A DNA stretch of 64,000 nt from Qiania dongpingensis (GTDB lineage: Bacteria > Bacillota > Clostridia > Lachnospirales > Lachnospiraceae), in assembly GCF_014337195.1 (NCBI RefSeq), contig NZ_CP060634.1, positions 1,302,001-1,366,000 on the forward strand, given 5' to 3'. The position numbers and the translations under genes are program-made. Positions 49,849-58,502 of the stretch are shown in pieces (within the stretch, counting starts at the first letter, position 1; every line of letters starts with the position of its first letter). The notes beneath the pieces were generated by a model. It worked only from the letters and a program-made list of their open reading frames with translations, did not search any database and was not told the origin of the DNA.

Positions 49849-51144
49849 TTATTCCGGCGGTCTGAAACGAAAAAAGATCTTTATGGTCTGGAATTTTACT
49901 CTGCCGCTCGGCGTTTTACCAAAATGCCCCTGGCAGATCTCAATATGGTCTACCAAATGAAAAAGGAGATCCTGCGTGAGTTTTTCCGGTTCTGAAAATC
50001 CGCACCGCCGCATGAGCGATTGTATTCTGCAAAGTACCACCTCATATAAATCATCATAGGCAATAAAATGATTGGAGCATCCCCGGGTTCCCTTCTGCTT
50101 ATACGCGCCGCAGGCCAGATTCGCCTCCGCCCCCTTTTTCCGGGAACTGACCGCCGACATCCTTCTCCCGCAGTCCCCGCATCTGGCAATCCCTGAAAAT
50201 AAGTTGTTGAACCCGTTTCCTTGGATACAGGTCCGCTGCCGGCTCCGGCGTGCGGCAAGCTCAAACGTCAAATTCGTCACCAGGGGGGCGTGGGTATTCT
50301 CCACAATTATCCAGTCAGACGCAGGCAGGGATATGGCCGCAGGACATTTGAATGACAATTTTGACGTCTTTCTCTGTGCCATATGCCCTAGATAAACTGG
50401 ATTTCTCAATATCTTGATTATGGTAGCAGACGTCCATTCCCGCCGTTTGGAAAAGTTTTCTATGCGGAGGGAAGGGTTGCTCATGCAGCGGTATTCCGAC
50501 GGCGTCGGTATTTTACATTCATTCAGTTCCCTGGCTATCTGTATCGGCAGGACTCCCGCAGCGGCTTTTTGAAATATCCCTTTTACGATAGTTCCGGTCA
50601 CTTCATCGACGACTAAATGATGTTTATCCCCGGCGTCCCGCTCATAACCATACGGTGCATGCGCGCCCATAAAGGCCCCCTCCTGCATCCGCGCCAATAA
50701 AGCGGAACGAATTTTTCGGCTGGTATCCCGGGCATACATCTCATTGATCACATTCCGGAATGGAACCATATCAGAATACAGATCATCAGAATCGTAATTG
50801 TCATTGACCGCTATACATCGCACTTTTTTAGAAGGAAAATAGAACTCCGTATACCGCCCGGTCATAATATAATTGCGGCCCAGACGGGACAAATCTTTCG
50901 TAATGACCAGGTTTATTTGTTTATTCTCAATATCCTGTATCATACGTTTAAAACCGGGGCGGTTAAAGGTCAATCCGGAGATTCCGTCATCCACATATTC
51001 TTTATGGACACAGAACCCGTTCTCCAACGCATATCTTCTGAGTATTTTCCTCTGAGAGGAGATGCTGGCACTTTCCCCGAAGCCGCTGTCATCCTTTGAA
51101 AGACGCATATACAGGGCTGCTGAATATTTTTCCCGAACCGCCAT
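49849..51144 (-). CDS. serine recombinase, TnpX/TndX type, short form
   Basis: 431 aa against ~500-560 for typical relatives. Resolvase domain (Ser16 in LYMRLSKDDS; TKDLSRLGRNYIMTGRYTE), recombinase domain (APYGYERDAGDKHHLVVDEV, ILRNPVYLGHMAQRK), zinc ribbon (FSGIARCGDCGRRM...LACGAYKQKGTRGC) and the terminal beta strand (VKFQTIKIFFRF). The long coiled-coil that normally follows the zinc ribbon is missing. The best candidate for the enzyme that integrated the element. Confidence 0.9.
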   Translation of the reverse strand: MAVREKYSAALYMRLSKDDSGFGESASISSQRKILRRYALENGFCVHKEYVDDGISGLTFNRPGFKRMIQDIENKQINLVITKDLSRLGRNYIMTGRYTEFYFPSKKVRCIAVNDNYDSDDLYSDMVPFRNVINEMYARDTSRKIRSALLARMQEGAFMGAHAPYGYERDAGDKHHLVVDEVTGTIVKGIFQKAAAGVLPIQIARELNECKIPTPSEYRCMSNPSLRIENFSKRREWTSATIIKILRNPVYLGHMAQRKTSKLSFKCPAAISLPASDWIIVENTHAPLVTNLTFELAARRSRQRTCIQGNGFNNLFSGIARCGDCGRRMSAVSSRKKGAEANLACGAYKQKGTRGCSNHFIAYDDLYEVVLCRIQSLMRRCGFSEPEKLTQDLLFHLVDHIEICQGHFGKTPSGRVKFQTIKIFFRFRPPE

Positions 51145-51153
51145 GCTATCCCC

Positions 51154-51297
51154 TCATTCCGCCGAAGCAGCATCGGACTCTGATAATGGCAATGCCGCCT
51201 GATCTGTTATTTCCTCCAGTAGTTCCTTTAAATCCCATTTGTCGGAATAGAAAAGTTCCACTTCATATTTGACTTTTTCCTTATTTTCTCCCTTCAT
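51154..51297 (-). CDS. 47-aa ORF upstream of the recombinase
   Basis: Opens MKGENKEKVKYEVELFYSDK and ends SESDAASAE; 9 bp before the recombinase ATG, same strand, so the two are probably co-translated. Position and a YEVELFYS strand-like pattern recall the small TnpW-type proteins of clostridial serine-recombinase elements; the similarity is weak and needs a profile search. Confidence 0.5.
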   Translation of the reverse strand: MKGENKEKVKYEVELFYSDKWDLKELLEEITDQAALPLSESDAASAE

Positions 51298-51402
51298 AGA
51301 GCTGCCCTTTCTTCGATTTTTCTTTGATTCACTCTATGTGGAAGAGCTTGTACGATATACAGGAAAAGGGCAGTCCTCATGAGGATGCCCCCTTGCTCAG
51401 CA

Positions 51403-52587
51403 CTATTCTTTTGACCAGCACAAAAATTTGTAGTTTTCCTTTCTCTCCAGGAAATCTTCTGTGGAAATAGTATACCAGCCATCCACACTTTTGCCATCTT
51501 TAACGACCGTTCGATGTCCAACGATCATCTCCTTACCATCTTTATTGAACGAATTCTGGGGATTGAAATTCATTATGCCGTCCTGGATCTTCAAAAATGT
51601 TTCTGTCTCCCCACTGTCAAACTTATAATACTTCCATTCTCCTTCCTTAAAGCCTTCCTCCCAGTTTACATAAACCAATCCATCTTTTAAAATGGCCATG
51701 GGGCCTCCGATGAAGCTGCCGACTTGTTTTTTCTCCCCAGTCTTCAAATCCCATATCGAAAACCTTCCCTCTACCTCTTTGTTGTCCTGATCTGTTCCTC
51801 CCCTTTGACAAACAACTTTCCCATGACTCCAATCTGTAAGGGAAACACCTGCACCATCTTCAAGCTGTGTTACTTCCCCTGTGTCCAGCCTCATGACAAA
51901 ATAAGTGTTTTGACTTAGGTCCTGCACTCCCATTAAATCCAAATACATCTGATCCTCATATATGTACAGCAAATCGTAAAACAGACTCTCATCCGTTCCG
52001 TATTCTTTCCTTAGGAGCACCTCTATTTTTCCATCTTCCAAGTCAATGGATAAAATACTGGTACTTTGTTTCAAGACCTCAACAGCACCCCCGTATTCTT
52101 CTGTCTCCACCTGAATCACAGAAAAATATGCCTTTTCCCCGTAATATAGCATCCTAGACGCAGTTAACTGTACATCCCCCAGAATAGCCAGCTCCTTTTC
52201 CTGCTCTCCAGTAACATCCGCCTGACAAAAAGTAACCGGCTTCTCCTCTATTGCCGATCTGATATAGTAAAGCCTGTCACGGTAAATCACAGGAAACGCC
52301 GCCCCATTTCGGAATAAATTTGCCGTACAGTCATCCGATTCGTGGGTACAATTTGGCCGGGCACAAAGCGGGTAAGTTGTATCGGCTTGATAATCATAAA
52401 ACTGCAGCATACCTCCGGCTCCTGATAATAAAACTCCTTTTTCTGCCACACAAATAGATCTATCGGAAATTAAGGGCTCCTCTTGGCTCCCCTCGGCCTG
52501 ATTTGTACTTTTCTCTGTTTTAGCGCAGGAAATAGAAAACAGCAGTGACGCTACCATTATACTGAACAAATATTTTTTTAATTTCAT
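51403..52587 (-). CDS. secreted lipoprotein, beta-propeller-like, unknown
   Basis: 394 aa. Signal peptide with lipobox SLLFSISC (Cys at residue ~21), then a conserved-looking cysteine motif PLCARPNCTHESDDC, then repeated strand pairs (RLYYIRS, MLYYGEKAYFSV, LLYIYEDQMYLDL, GLVYVN) suggesting a propeller. Start ATG 52587 after GGGGAGG; the frame up to 52650 is rejected. Lies at the element's right end, in more AT-rich DNA than the NRPS genes. It may be a surface sensor or binding protein; function unknown. Confidence 0.82.
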   Translation of the reverse strand: MKLKKYLFSIMVASLLFSISCAKTEKSTNQAEGSQEEPLISDRSICVAEKGVLLSGAGGMLQFYDYQADTTYPLCARPNCTHESDDCTANLFRNGAAFPVIYRDRLYYIRSAIEEKPVTFCQADVTGEQEKELAILGDVQLTASRMLYYGEKAYFSVIQVETEEYGGAVEVLKQSTSILSIDLEDGKIEVLLRKEYGTDESLFYDLLYIYEDQMYLDLMGVQDLSQNTYFVMRLDTGEVTQLEDGAGVSLTDWSHGKVVCQRGGTDQDNKEVEGRFSIWDLKTGEKKQVGSFIGGPMAILKDGLVYVNWEEGFKEGEWKYYKFDSGETETFLKIQDGIMNFNPQNSFNKDGKEMIVGHRTVVKDGKSVDGWYTISTEDFLERKENYKFLCWSKE

Positions 52588-52871
52588 AACCCGCGCCCTC
52601 CCCCCCCCTGTATTATTTGCTAATTCACTCTTTTTCTGCAATTTTATCATTTATTTGCAAGATTTCACTTAACATTATTATAATCATCCTTAATCTGTAC
52701 AAATTTTATAATCTCACTTACTATAATACTATATAATCATTAAATATTCAATTGTTTGCGGGTATTTTATCTATTTATTTTAGATATTTATTCATATTGT
52801 GTTATTCTATTATTTATTCTGATTCGCATATATAAAAATGCAATTAACAAATCTATATTCTTTGCATCCAA

Positions 52872-52901
52872 ATACCAACTGCCCATGTGCATGGGGCTCG
52901 G
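52872..52901. other. right attachment site (attR) of the element
   Basis: Core CATGTG at 52884-52889 followed by host feoB sequence CATGGGGCTCGG. Arms are only weakly symmetric, unlike attL. Confidence 0.75.
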
Positions 52902-53736
52902 GTGTAACGCTGCAGGCGTCACCGGATGCCGGATCATCCATTCTCCCAGAGAACGGCTCATCGCCATCCTGACAAACGCCTTCATTCCCTGCAACGGACG
53001 GTTTCCCACGTTGATCGCCCTGATCACCATGTTTTTCGTCGGCACGGGAAACGGGCTTCTTGGCAGCCTCCAGGCCGCGCTCATCCTCACGGGAGTTATC
53101 GCGTTTTCCATCCTGATGACCTTCGCCGCGTCCCGGCTGCTGTCTGTTACCATATTAAAAGGGGAACCTTCTTCGTTTATATTGGAAATGCCGCCGTACC
53201 GAAAACCGCAGATTAAAAAAGTGCTCATCCGCTCTGTCCTGGACCGCACCTTATTCGTTCTGGGCCGCGCGGTAATCGTAGCCATCCCGGCAGGGCTGGT
53301 CATCTGGCTCATCGCCAATGTCCGCCTGGAAGGTCTGTCCCTGCTCCAGTGGACCTCTTCCTTCCTGAATCCGCTGGGGCTCCTGATGGGTCTGGATGGT
53401 GTGATCCTCCTGGCGTTCATCCTGGGCTTTCCTGCAAATGAGATCGTGATTCCCATCATCCTCATGAGCTACCTCTCCACGGGAACTCTCGTGGAATCCG
53501 GAAATTTGGCAGAGCTACATGCTCTCCTGGTCTCCCACGGATGGACCTGGGCCACATCTGTATCCATGATACTGTTCTCTTTGATGCACTGGCCCTGTTC
53601 CACCACCTGCCTGACCATAAAAAAAGAAACCGGCAGCATCAAATGGACAGTCACCGCTTTCCTATTGCCCACTGTATTCGGTGTGCTGGCCTGTATGCTG
53701 TTCACCGCCGTTGTCCGGCTGTTCGGATTCATCTGA
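52884..53736 (+). pseudogene. feoB: feoB, 3' fragment, displaced by the element
   Basis: Begins in frame at MCMGLGCNAAGVTGCRI, the exact continuation of the 5' fragment, and runs 281 further codons: CNGRFPTLIALITMF (second Gate), FGVLACM and hydrophobic helices, ending VRLFGFI. The open frame extends left into the element to a TTG at 52756, which would add a ~43-residue hydrophobic leader. No RBS supports that start, so translation of this piece is doubtful. Confidence 0.93.
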
Positions 53737-53858
53737 GCGCCTCCCAGGCAGGCCTGCCCCGTGATGCCAACCCAGAATGTTATTGACCTGTCCTCCTTCC
53801 AGCATTATAATAGCAGTATCATAAAGGCTTTTATAAAAGGCAAGGAGGGGTTTACACT

Positions 53859-54857
53859 ATGGTAAACAGAAGCTATTACGGACACGACACGCAGTTTTAT
53901 GGTGTAGAAGAACACCGGCTGGCAGGAGGGAAGGGAAACGGCATGCGCCTGTTCCAGGTTCGGAACGGAAGCGGCCTGGAGTTCACGGTTTCCGCGGACC
54001 GCGCCGCAGACATCTCCCGAATCTCTTTCAATGGCGTAAATTTAAATTATATGGGGCCCGCCGGATACGTGGCTCCTGCCTATTACGACGAACCCGGATT
54101 CGGTTTCCTGAAATCCTTCACCTGTGGCTTTCTCACCACCTGCGGACTCCAGGCCATCGGAACTCCCAGTGTGGACGGCGATATCCCCTGCCCACTCCAT
54201 GGAACCATTTCCAACATTCCGACGGATCATATTTATTATACGGAAGAGGACGGCAAGATTGAGATCCATGCCAAGGTCAGTGATACAGAAATCTTCAAGC
54301 AGAAGCTGATCCTCACGAGGACGATTTCCTGTGAATACGGCGTCAACAAACTGAAGATAACCGACAGTGTGAAAAACGCCGGTTCCGCAGATGAGCCTTT
54401 CATGCTCCTGTACCACATGAATATGGGATATCCGCTGCTCAGTGAAACTTCCAGGGTAGCCGTCTCTTCCAAGAACGTCATCCCCCGGGACGACCACGCA
54501 GCGAAGGATCTCGATACCTGGGATAAGATGCTCGCGCCCACGCCCAACTTCCAGGAACAGTGCTATTACCATGAATTTGAGGAGAATAAACCCTGCGCGA
54601 AAATCTTTAATCCCGATGCCGGCGTCGGCCTCGCCATCCGCTGGGATCAAAAGCAGATTCCTTATATGACAGAATGGAAGATGATGGGCGAGAGAGACTA
54701 TGTCCTCGGTCTTGAACCCACCATCAGCAAGCTGGAAGGCCGTGCGGAGCTTCGCAAAAACGGCGCCCTGCAGTTCATCAAGCCGGGAGAAATCCGCAGC
54801 TTTGAACTGGAAGTGGAGTTCTTTGACAAAGAGGCCGACTGGGAAGCCGCAAAGTAA
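53859..54857 (+). CDS. DUF4432 aldose-1-epimerase-like protein
   Basis: 332 aa, galactose-mutarotase fold. Motifs: RAADISRISFNGVNLNYMGP, CGFLTTCGLQAIG, CPLHGTISNIP, LLYHMNMGYPLL and LEPTISKLEGR. Members of this family are found with sugar catabolic genes, but none are adjacent. GGAGGGG precedes ATG 53859. Substrate unknown. Confidence 0.88.
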   Translation: MVNRSYYGHDTQFYGVEEHRLAGGKGNGMRLFQVRNGSGLEFTVSADRAADISRISFNGVNLNYMGPAGYVAPAYYDEPGFGFLKSFTCGFLTTCGLQAIGTPSVDGDIPCPLHGTISNIPTDHIYYTEEDGKIEIHAKVSDTEIFKQKLILTRTISCEYGVNKLKITDSVKNAGSADEPFMLLYHMNMGYPLLSETSRVAVSSKNVIPRDDHAAKDLDTWDKMLAPTPNFQEQCYYHEFEENKPCAKIFNPDAGVGLAIRWDQKQIPYMTEWKMMGERDYVLGLEPTISKLEGRAELRKNGALQFIKPGEIRSFELEVEFFDKEADWEAAK

Positions 54858-54869
54858 AACTTCTCTAAT

Positions 54870-54900
54870 ACCGGCAAAAGTTCCGAGCTGTCACAATTGC
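54870..54900 (+). repeat. repeat family B, short diverged copy
   Basis: ACCGGCAAAAGTTCCG followed by GTCACAATT; about 25 of 31 positions agree with 3379-3409. Sits between the epimerase stop and its terminator. Confidence 0.5.
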
Positions 54901-54907
54901 TTGCATA

Positions 54908-54960
54908 ACAAAAAAGACTGTATCCTCCGATTCGTTTGAACCGGTGAATACAGTCTTTTA
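54908..54960. terminator. bidirectional terminator
   Basis: 12-bp stem AAAAGACTGTAT / ATACAGTCTTTT with an inner pairing CCGATTC/GAACCGG, between the convergent epimerase and HAD genes. Confidence 0.85.
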
Positions 54961-54964
54961 CTAT

Positions 54965-55570
54965 TTATATTTCTATATCAAATTTCTTAAGCCCTTCGAC
55001 GATTGATTCGTAGCCCGTCACGAGAACGGTATGCAGGCCAAACTGCCTGGCCGTTTCCAGATTCTGAGGCAGGTCATCGAAAAACACTGCTTCCTCCGGA
55101 CATATCTGATATCTGGATATCAAGGCCTCATAAATTTCCGGCTCCGGCTTGACAGACTGTACCTGATAGGAAATCACCTGACCATCCGCATACTGAAGGA
55201 ACTCAAAGCGCGACAATCGTTCTTCAAAAAAGGTCTTTCCATAATTGGACAGGATATAAATCCGGTATCCCTGTTCTTTCAGCCCTTTTAAAAGACCTGC
55301 CGCGTAGCTGTTCTGCTCCACCGCCGCCGCTGCTTCCGCATACACTCTGCGGACCTGCTCTACATACCCGGGCGCATCTTCACAAATAGAAGCCAGCAGC
55401 TCCTCGTCGGGAAGCCTCCCTCTGTCCACCTCTTTCCATTTAGGGCTCAGGAAAAGGGCTTCCGTCACGGCTTGGTCCTCTTCCTTCGAAAGGGAAAAAC
55501 CGTCCAGGTAATCCCGCCAGTTGAAATCGGCGAGAACATTTCCAATATCAAAGATCAATGAACGAATCAT
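54965..55570 (-). CDS. HAD-superfamily hydrolase, subfamily IA
   Basis: 201 aa phosphatase-like protein. Motif I FDIGNVLADFNW, motif II YILSNYG, lysine in VKPEPEIYEALI, and motif IV EAVFFDDLPQNLETAR. Related to YihX-type sugar phosphate phosphatases; the substrate is not predictable. It follows purA by 10 bp and may be part of that transcript. Confidence 0.9.
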   Translation of the reverse strand: MIRSLIFDIGNVLADFNWRDYLDGFSLSKEEDQAVTEALFLSPKWKEVDRGRLPDEELLASICEDAPGYVEQVRRVYAEAAAAVEQNSYAAGLLKGLKEQGYRIYILSNYGKTFFEERLSRFEFLQYADGQVISYQVQSVKPEPEIYEALISRYQICPEEAVFFDDLPQNLETARQFGLHTVLVTGYESIVEGLKKFDIEI

Positions 55571-55580
55571 GATCCGCCTC

Positions 55581-56870
55581 CTATATGAGAGGTTTTCTCT
55601 CGATCACCTCACTCCTGCCGGGTCCATTGGAAACAAGGGTGATCGGTACGCCGATCTCTTTTTCGATCTCGTCTATATAATTCCTGCAGTTCTCCGGCAG
55701 CTTCTCATAATCACGAATACCGCGGATATCACATTTCCATCCGGGAAGCTTTTTGTAGATTGGCTTCGCATGCTCGAGTTTGGCCGTGGTGGGGAATTCT
55801 TTTTCCACTTTTCCGTCATATTCATATCCTACGCAGATGGGAATCTCATCCAGATATCCCAGCACATCCAGGACCGTCAGGGCGACTTCAGTAGCTCCCT
55901 GTACCCGGCATCCGTAACGGCTGGCCACCGCATCGAACCATCCCATTCTCCTGGGGCGGCCTGTGGTCGCACCGTATTCACCGCCATCACCGCCTCTGTT
56001 GCGGAGTTCATCTGCTTCATCTCCAAAAATCTCGCTGACAAAGGCTCCCGCGCCTACCGCGCTGGAATATGCCTTCACCACCGTGGTGATATTCTTGATC
56101 TCATATGGAGGAATACCGGCGCCGATGGCTCCATAGGCAGCCAGGGTAGAAGACGAAGTGACCATGGGATAGATTCCGTGATCAGGATCCTTGAGAGAGC
56201 CAAGCTGGCCCTCCAGCAGGATATTCTTTCCTTCCTTCAGAGCTTCATGGAGATACGCGGAAGTGTCGCATACGTATGGTGCAATCATGTCCTTATATTC
56301 CATCAGAGTCGCAAATACCTCTTCCGGTACCAGCGGCGGCTGATGATACAGGTTCTCCAGAAGCACATTTTTCAAAACACAGACATTCTTTACTTTATCC
56401 ATCAGCTCATCGGGGCAGCCGAACAGCTCGCTGACCTGGAAGCCGATCTTCGCATATTTATCGGAATAGAACGGCGCGATGCCGGATTTGGTGGAACCGA
56501 AGGATTTACCCGCAAGGCGGGCCTCCTCGCAGGCATCCAGCAGCATATGATAGGGCATCATGATCTGGGCCCTGTCGGAAACCAAAATTTTCGGAGTGGG
56601 CACGCCCTTCTCCTCCAACGCCTTGATTTCTTTAAGCAGATAGGGAATATTCAGAGCCACGCCGTTTCCGATGATGCTGGTGGTATGGTCATAGAATACA
56701 CCGGAAGGAAGCAGGTGCAGCGCAAATTTTCCATAATTGTTGATAATGGTATGGCCCGCGTTGCTGCCGCCCTGGAACCGGATGATGATATCCGATTTTT
56801 CAGCCAGCATATCTGTTATTTTACCCTTTCCTTCGTCGCCCCAGTTGGCTCCTACAATCGCTCTTACCAT
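55581..56870 (-). CDS. purA: adenylosuccinate synthetase
   Basis: 429 aa, GTP-dependent first step from IMP to AMP. VGANWGDEGKGKITDML, GGSNAGHTI, the FGSTKSGIAP variant loop, TTGRPRRMGWFDAV and VTLVSNGPGRSEVI. AGGAGGA before ATG 56870. Has its own promoter (56967-56995) and a 5' stem-loop in the leader. Confidence 0.97.
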   Translation of the reverse strand: MVRAIVGANWGDEGKGKITDMLAEKSDIIIRFQGGSNAGHTIINNYGKFALHLLPSGVFYDHTTSIIGNGVALNIPYLLKEIKALEEKGVPTPKILVSDRAQIMMPYHMLLDACEEARLAGKSFGSTKSGIAPFYSDKYAKIGFQVSELFGCPDELMDKVKNVCVLKNVLLENLYHQPPLVPEEVFATLMEYKDMIAPYVCDTSAYLHEALKEGKNILLEGQLGSLKDPDHGIYPMVTSSSTLAAYGAIGAGIPPYEIKNITTVVKAYSSAVGAGAFVSEIFGDEADELRNRGGDGGEYGATTGRPRRMGWFDAVASRYGCRVQGATEVALTVLDVLGYLDEIPICVGYEYDGKVEKEFPTTAKLEHAKPIYKKLPGWKCDIRGIRDYEKLPENCRNYIDEIEKEIGVPITLVSNGPGRSEVIERKPLI

Positions 56871-56937
56871 TCTTTTGTCCTCCTAAGAACCTGAGATTAG
56901 GTCACTCTCAAAACAATACTTCCTGATAGCATGAAAC

Positions 56938-56961
56938 AGGCGGCAGACAAAACTGCCGCCT
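56938..56961 (-). promoter_or_regulatory. 5' stem-loop of the purA mRNA
   Basis: 9-bp perfect stem AGGCGGCAG / CTGCCGCCT with a 6-nt loop, located at the predicted transcript start. It could stabilise the RNA or terminate read-through from purB. Confidence 0.5.
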
Positions 56962-56966
56962 CATAC

Positions 56967-56995
56967 AGTATATATGAAAACCATTGTAAAATCAA
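56967..56995 (-). promoter_or_regulatory. promoter of purA
   Basis: TTGATT, 17-nt spacer, TATACT on the minus strand. Confidence 0.65.
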
Positions 56996-57015
56996 TAAGA
57001 GGTTATCATCTATTT

Positions 57016-58446
57016 TTAAACGTTGATCTCCGCTTTTACGCCCAGAAGCTCTGCATTTGCATCCAGTACCGGCTTAATGACTTCCTGCAGGAACTCTTCC
57101 ACCTGTTCCCTGGACCTTCCGACATATCGGGACGGCTCCATGGTAGTTTTCAGTTCTTCAAGCGTCATATTGAAAGCAGGATCGGCAGCGATCAGTTCCA
57201 GAAGGTTATTATCTCCGCCGTTCTCCTTCACGTTTCTGCCGGCCTCCATGGAAAGCGTCCGAATCCTTTCATGAAGTTCCTGTCTGTCTCCTCCGGCTTT
57301 CACCGCGTCCATCATGATATTCTCCGTCGCCATAAAAGGAAGCTCAGACATCAGGCGTTTCTCAATCACCTTGGGATATACCACCAGGCCGTCCACCACA
57401 TTCAGATACAGATCCAGAATACCGTCCACAGCCAGGAAACCTTCCGGCACGCTCAGCCGTTTGTTGGCGGAATCATCCAAAGTACGCTCAAACCACTGGG
57501 TAGAAGCCACCAGCATGGGATTCATGGCATCTGCCATCACGTAGTCCGCCAGAGAAGCCATACGCTCGCTTCGCATGGGATTTCTTTTATATGCCATCGC
57601 CGATGAGCCGATCTGACTCTTTTCAAAGGGTTCTTCCACCTCTTTCAGATGCTGGAGCAGGCGGATATCATTTGAAAATTTATGCGCGCTTTGGGCAATC
57701 CCCGCGAGGACGTTCACCACGCGGCTGTCCACCTTTCTGGAATATGTCTGGCCTGAAACAGCATAGCAGCCGGCAAATCCCATTTTCTCCGCTATCCTTT
57801 TATCGACCTGCTTCACCTTTTCGTGGTCCCCGTCAAACAGTTCCAGGAAGCTGGCCTGGGTACCCGTGGTCCCTTTGGAGCCAAGAAGCTTCATGGTGCC
57901 GATCACATATTCCACATCCTCCAGATCCAAGATCAGATCCTGAAGCCACAGCGTGGCGCGCTTCCCTACAGTCGTCGGCTGCGCCGGCTGGAAATGAGTA
58001 AAGGCAAGAGTGGGCTGCGCCTTATACTTATCCGCGAATCCGGCCAGCTCATCTATCACATTGATGAGCTTCCTGCGTACCAGTTTAAGAGCCTCCGTCA
58101 TGATGATGATATCCGTATTGTCTCCCACATAGCAAGAGGTAGCCCCAAGGTGAATGATCCCCTTTGCTTTGGGGCACTGTACTCCATACGCGTACACATG
58201 GGACATCACATCGTGGCGCACTTCCTTTTCTCTCTGCTTTGCCACCTCATAATTAATATCATCCTGGTGCTCTTTCAGCTCTTCTATCTGCTCCTTGGTG
58301 ATATTAAGTCCCAGCTCACGCTCCGTTTCCGCCAGCGCGATCCACAGCCTCCTCCAGGTCCGGAACTTCTTGTCCGGAGAAAAAATATACTGCATCTCCC
58401 TGCTGGCATAACGCTCTGACAAAGGGCTCTGGTATCTATCGTACAT
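57016..58446 (-). CDS. purB: adenylosuccinate lyase
   Basis: 476 aa fumarase/aspartase superfamily enzyme that acts in both IMP and AMP synthesis. Signature region QIGSSAMAYKRNPMRSERMAS, plus HLGATSCYVGDNTD and LAFTHFQPAQPTTVG. 41 bp after purF; part of purC-purF-purB. Confidence 0.96.
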   Translation of the reverse strand: MYDRYQSPLSERYASREMQYIFSPDKKFRTWRRLWIALAETERELGLNITKEQIEELKEHQDDINYEVAKQREKEVRHDVMSHVYAYGVQCPKAKGIIHLGATSCYVGDNTDIIIMTEALKLVRRKLINVIDELAGFADKYKAQPTLAFTHFQPAQPTTVGKRATLWLQDLILDLEDVEYVIGTMKLLGSKGTTGTQASFLELFDGDHEKVKQVDKRIAEKMGFAGCYAVSGQTYSRKVDSRVVNVLAGIAQSAHKFSNDIRLLQHLKEVEEPFEKSQIGSSAMAYKRNPMRSERMASLADYVMADAMNPMLVASTQWFERTLDDSANKRLSVPEGFLAVDGILDLYLNVVDGLVVYPKVIEKRLMSELPFMATENIMMDAVKAGGDRQELHERIRTLSMEAGRNVKENGGDNNLLELIAADPAFNMTLEELKTTMEPSRYVGRSREQVEEFLQEVIKPVLDANAELLGVKAEINV

Positions 58447-58476
58447 ATCCGTATTCCTTTCCTAAACCGCTCATTT

Positions 58477-58502
58477 ATCGTATATATTCATCGTATATAT
58501 TC
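58477..58502. repeat. 13-bp tandem duplication at the purF stop
   Basis: ATCGTATATATTC occurs twice in a row. The purF frame ends GEYIR either with one or with two units, so the duplication is neutral for the protein. Confidence 0.8.

Larger units (their letters stand above)
34507..52889. mobile_element. 18.4-kb serine-recombinase element carrying an NRPS cluster, inserted in feoB
   Basis: Bounded by CATGTG at 34507-34512 and 52884-52889; the length is 18377 bp counting one core. Deleting it rejoins feoB without any change of frame. Contents in order: PPTase, ACP, a 750-bp untranslated region, acyl ligase, HD-GYP regulator, histidine kinase and NRPS (all minus), a serine recombinase (plus), a second serine recombinase, a 47-aa ORF and a lipoprotein (minus). 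No conjugation, replication or phage genes are seen, so movement would need only the recombinases, plus a helper for transfer between cells. Confidence 0.93.

Noticed and set aside
55521..56894. 457-codon open frame antisense to purA
   Set aside because: Long only because purA codon use avoids stops on the opposite strand; no family resemblance.
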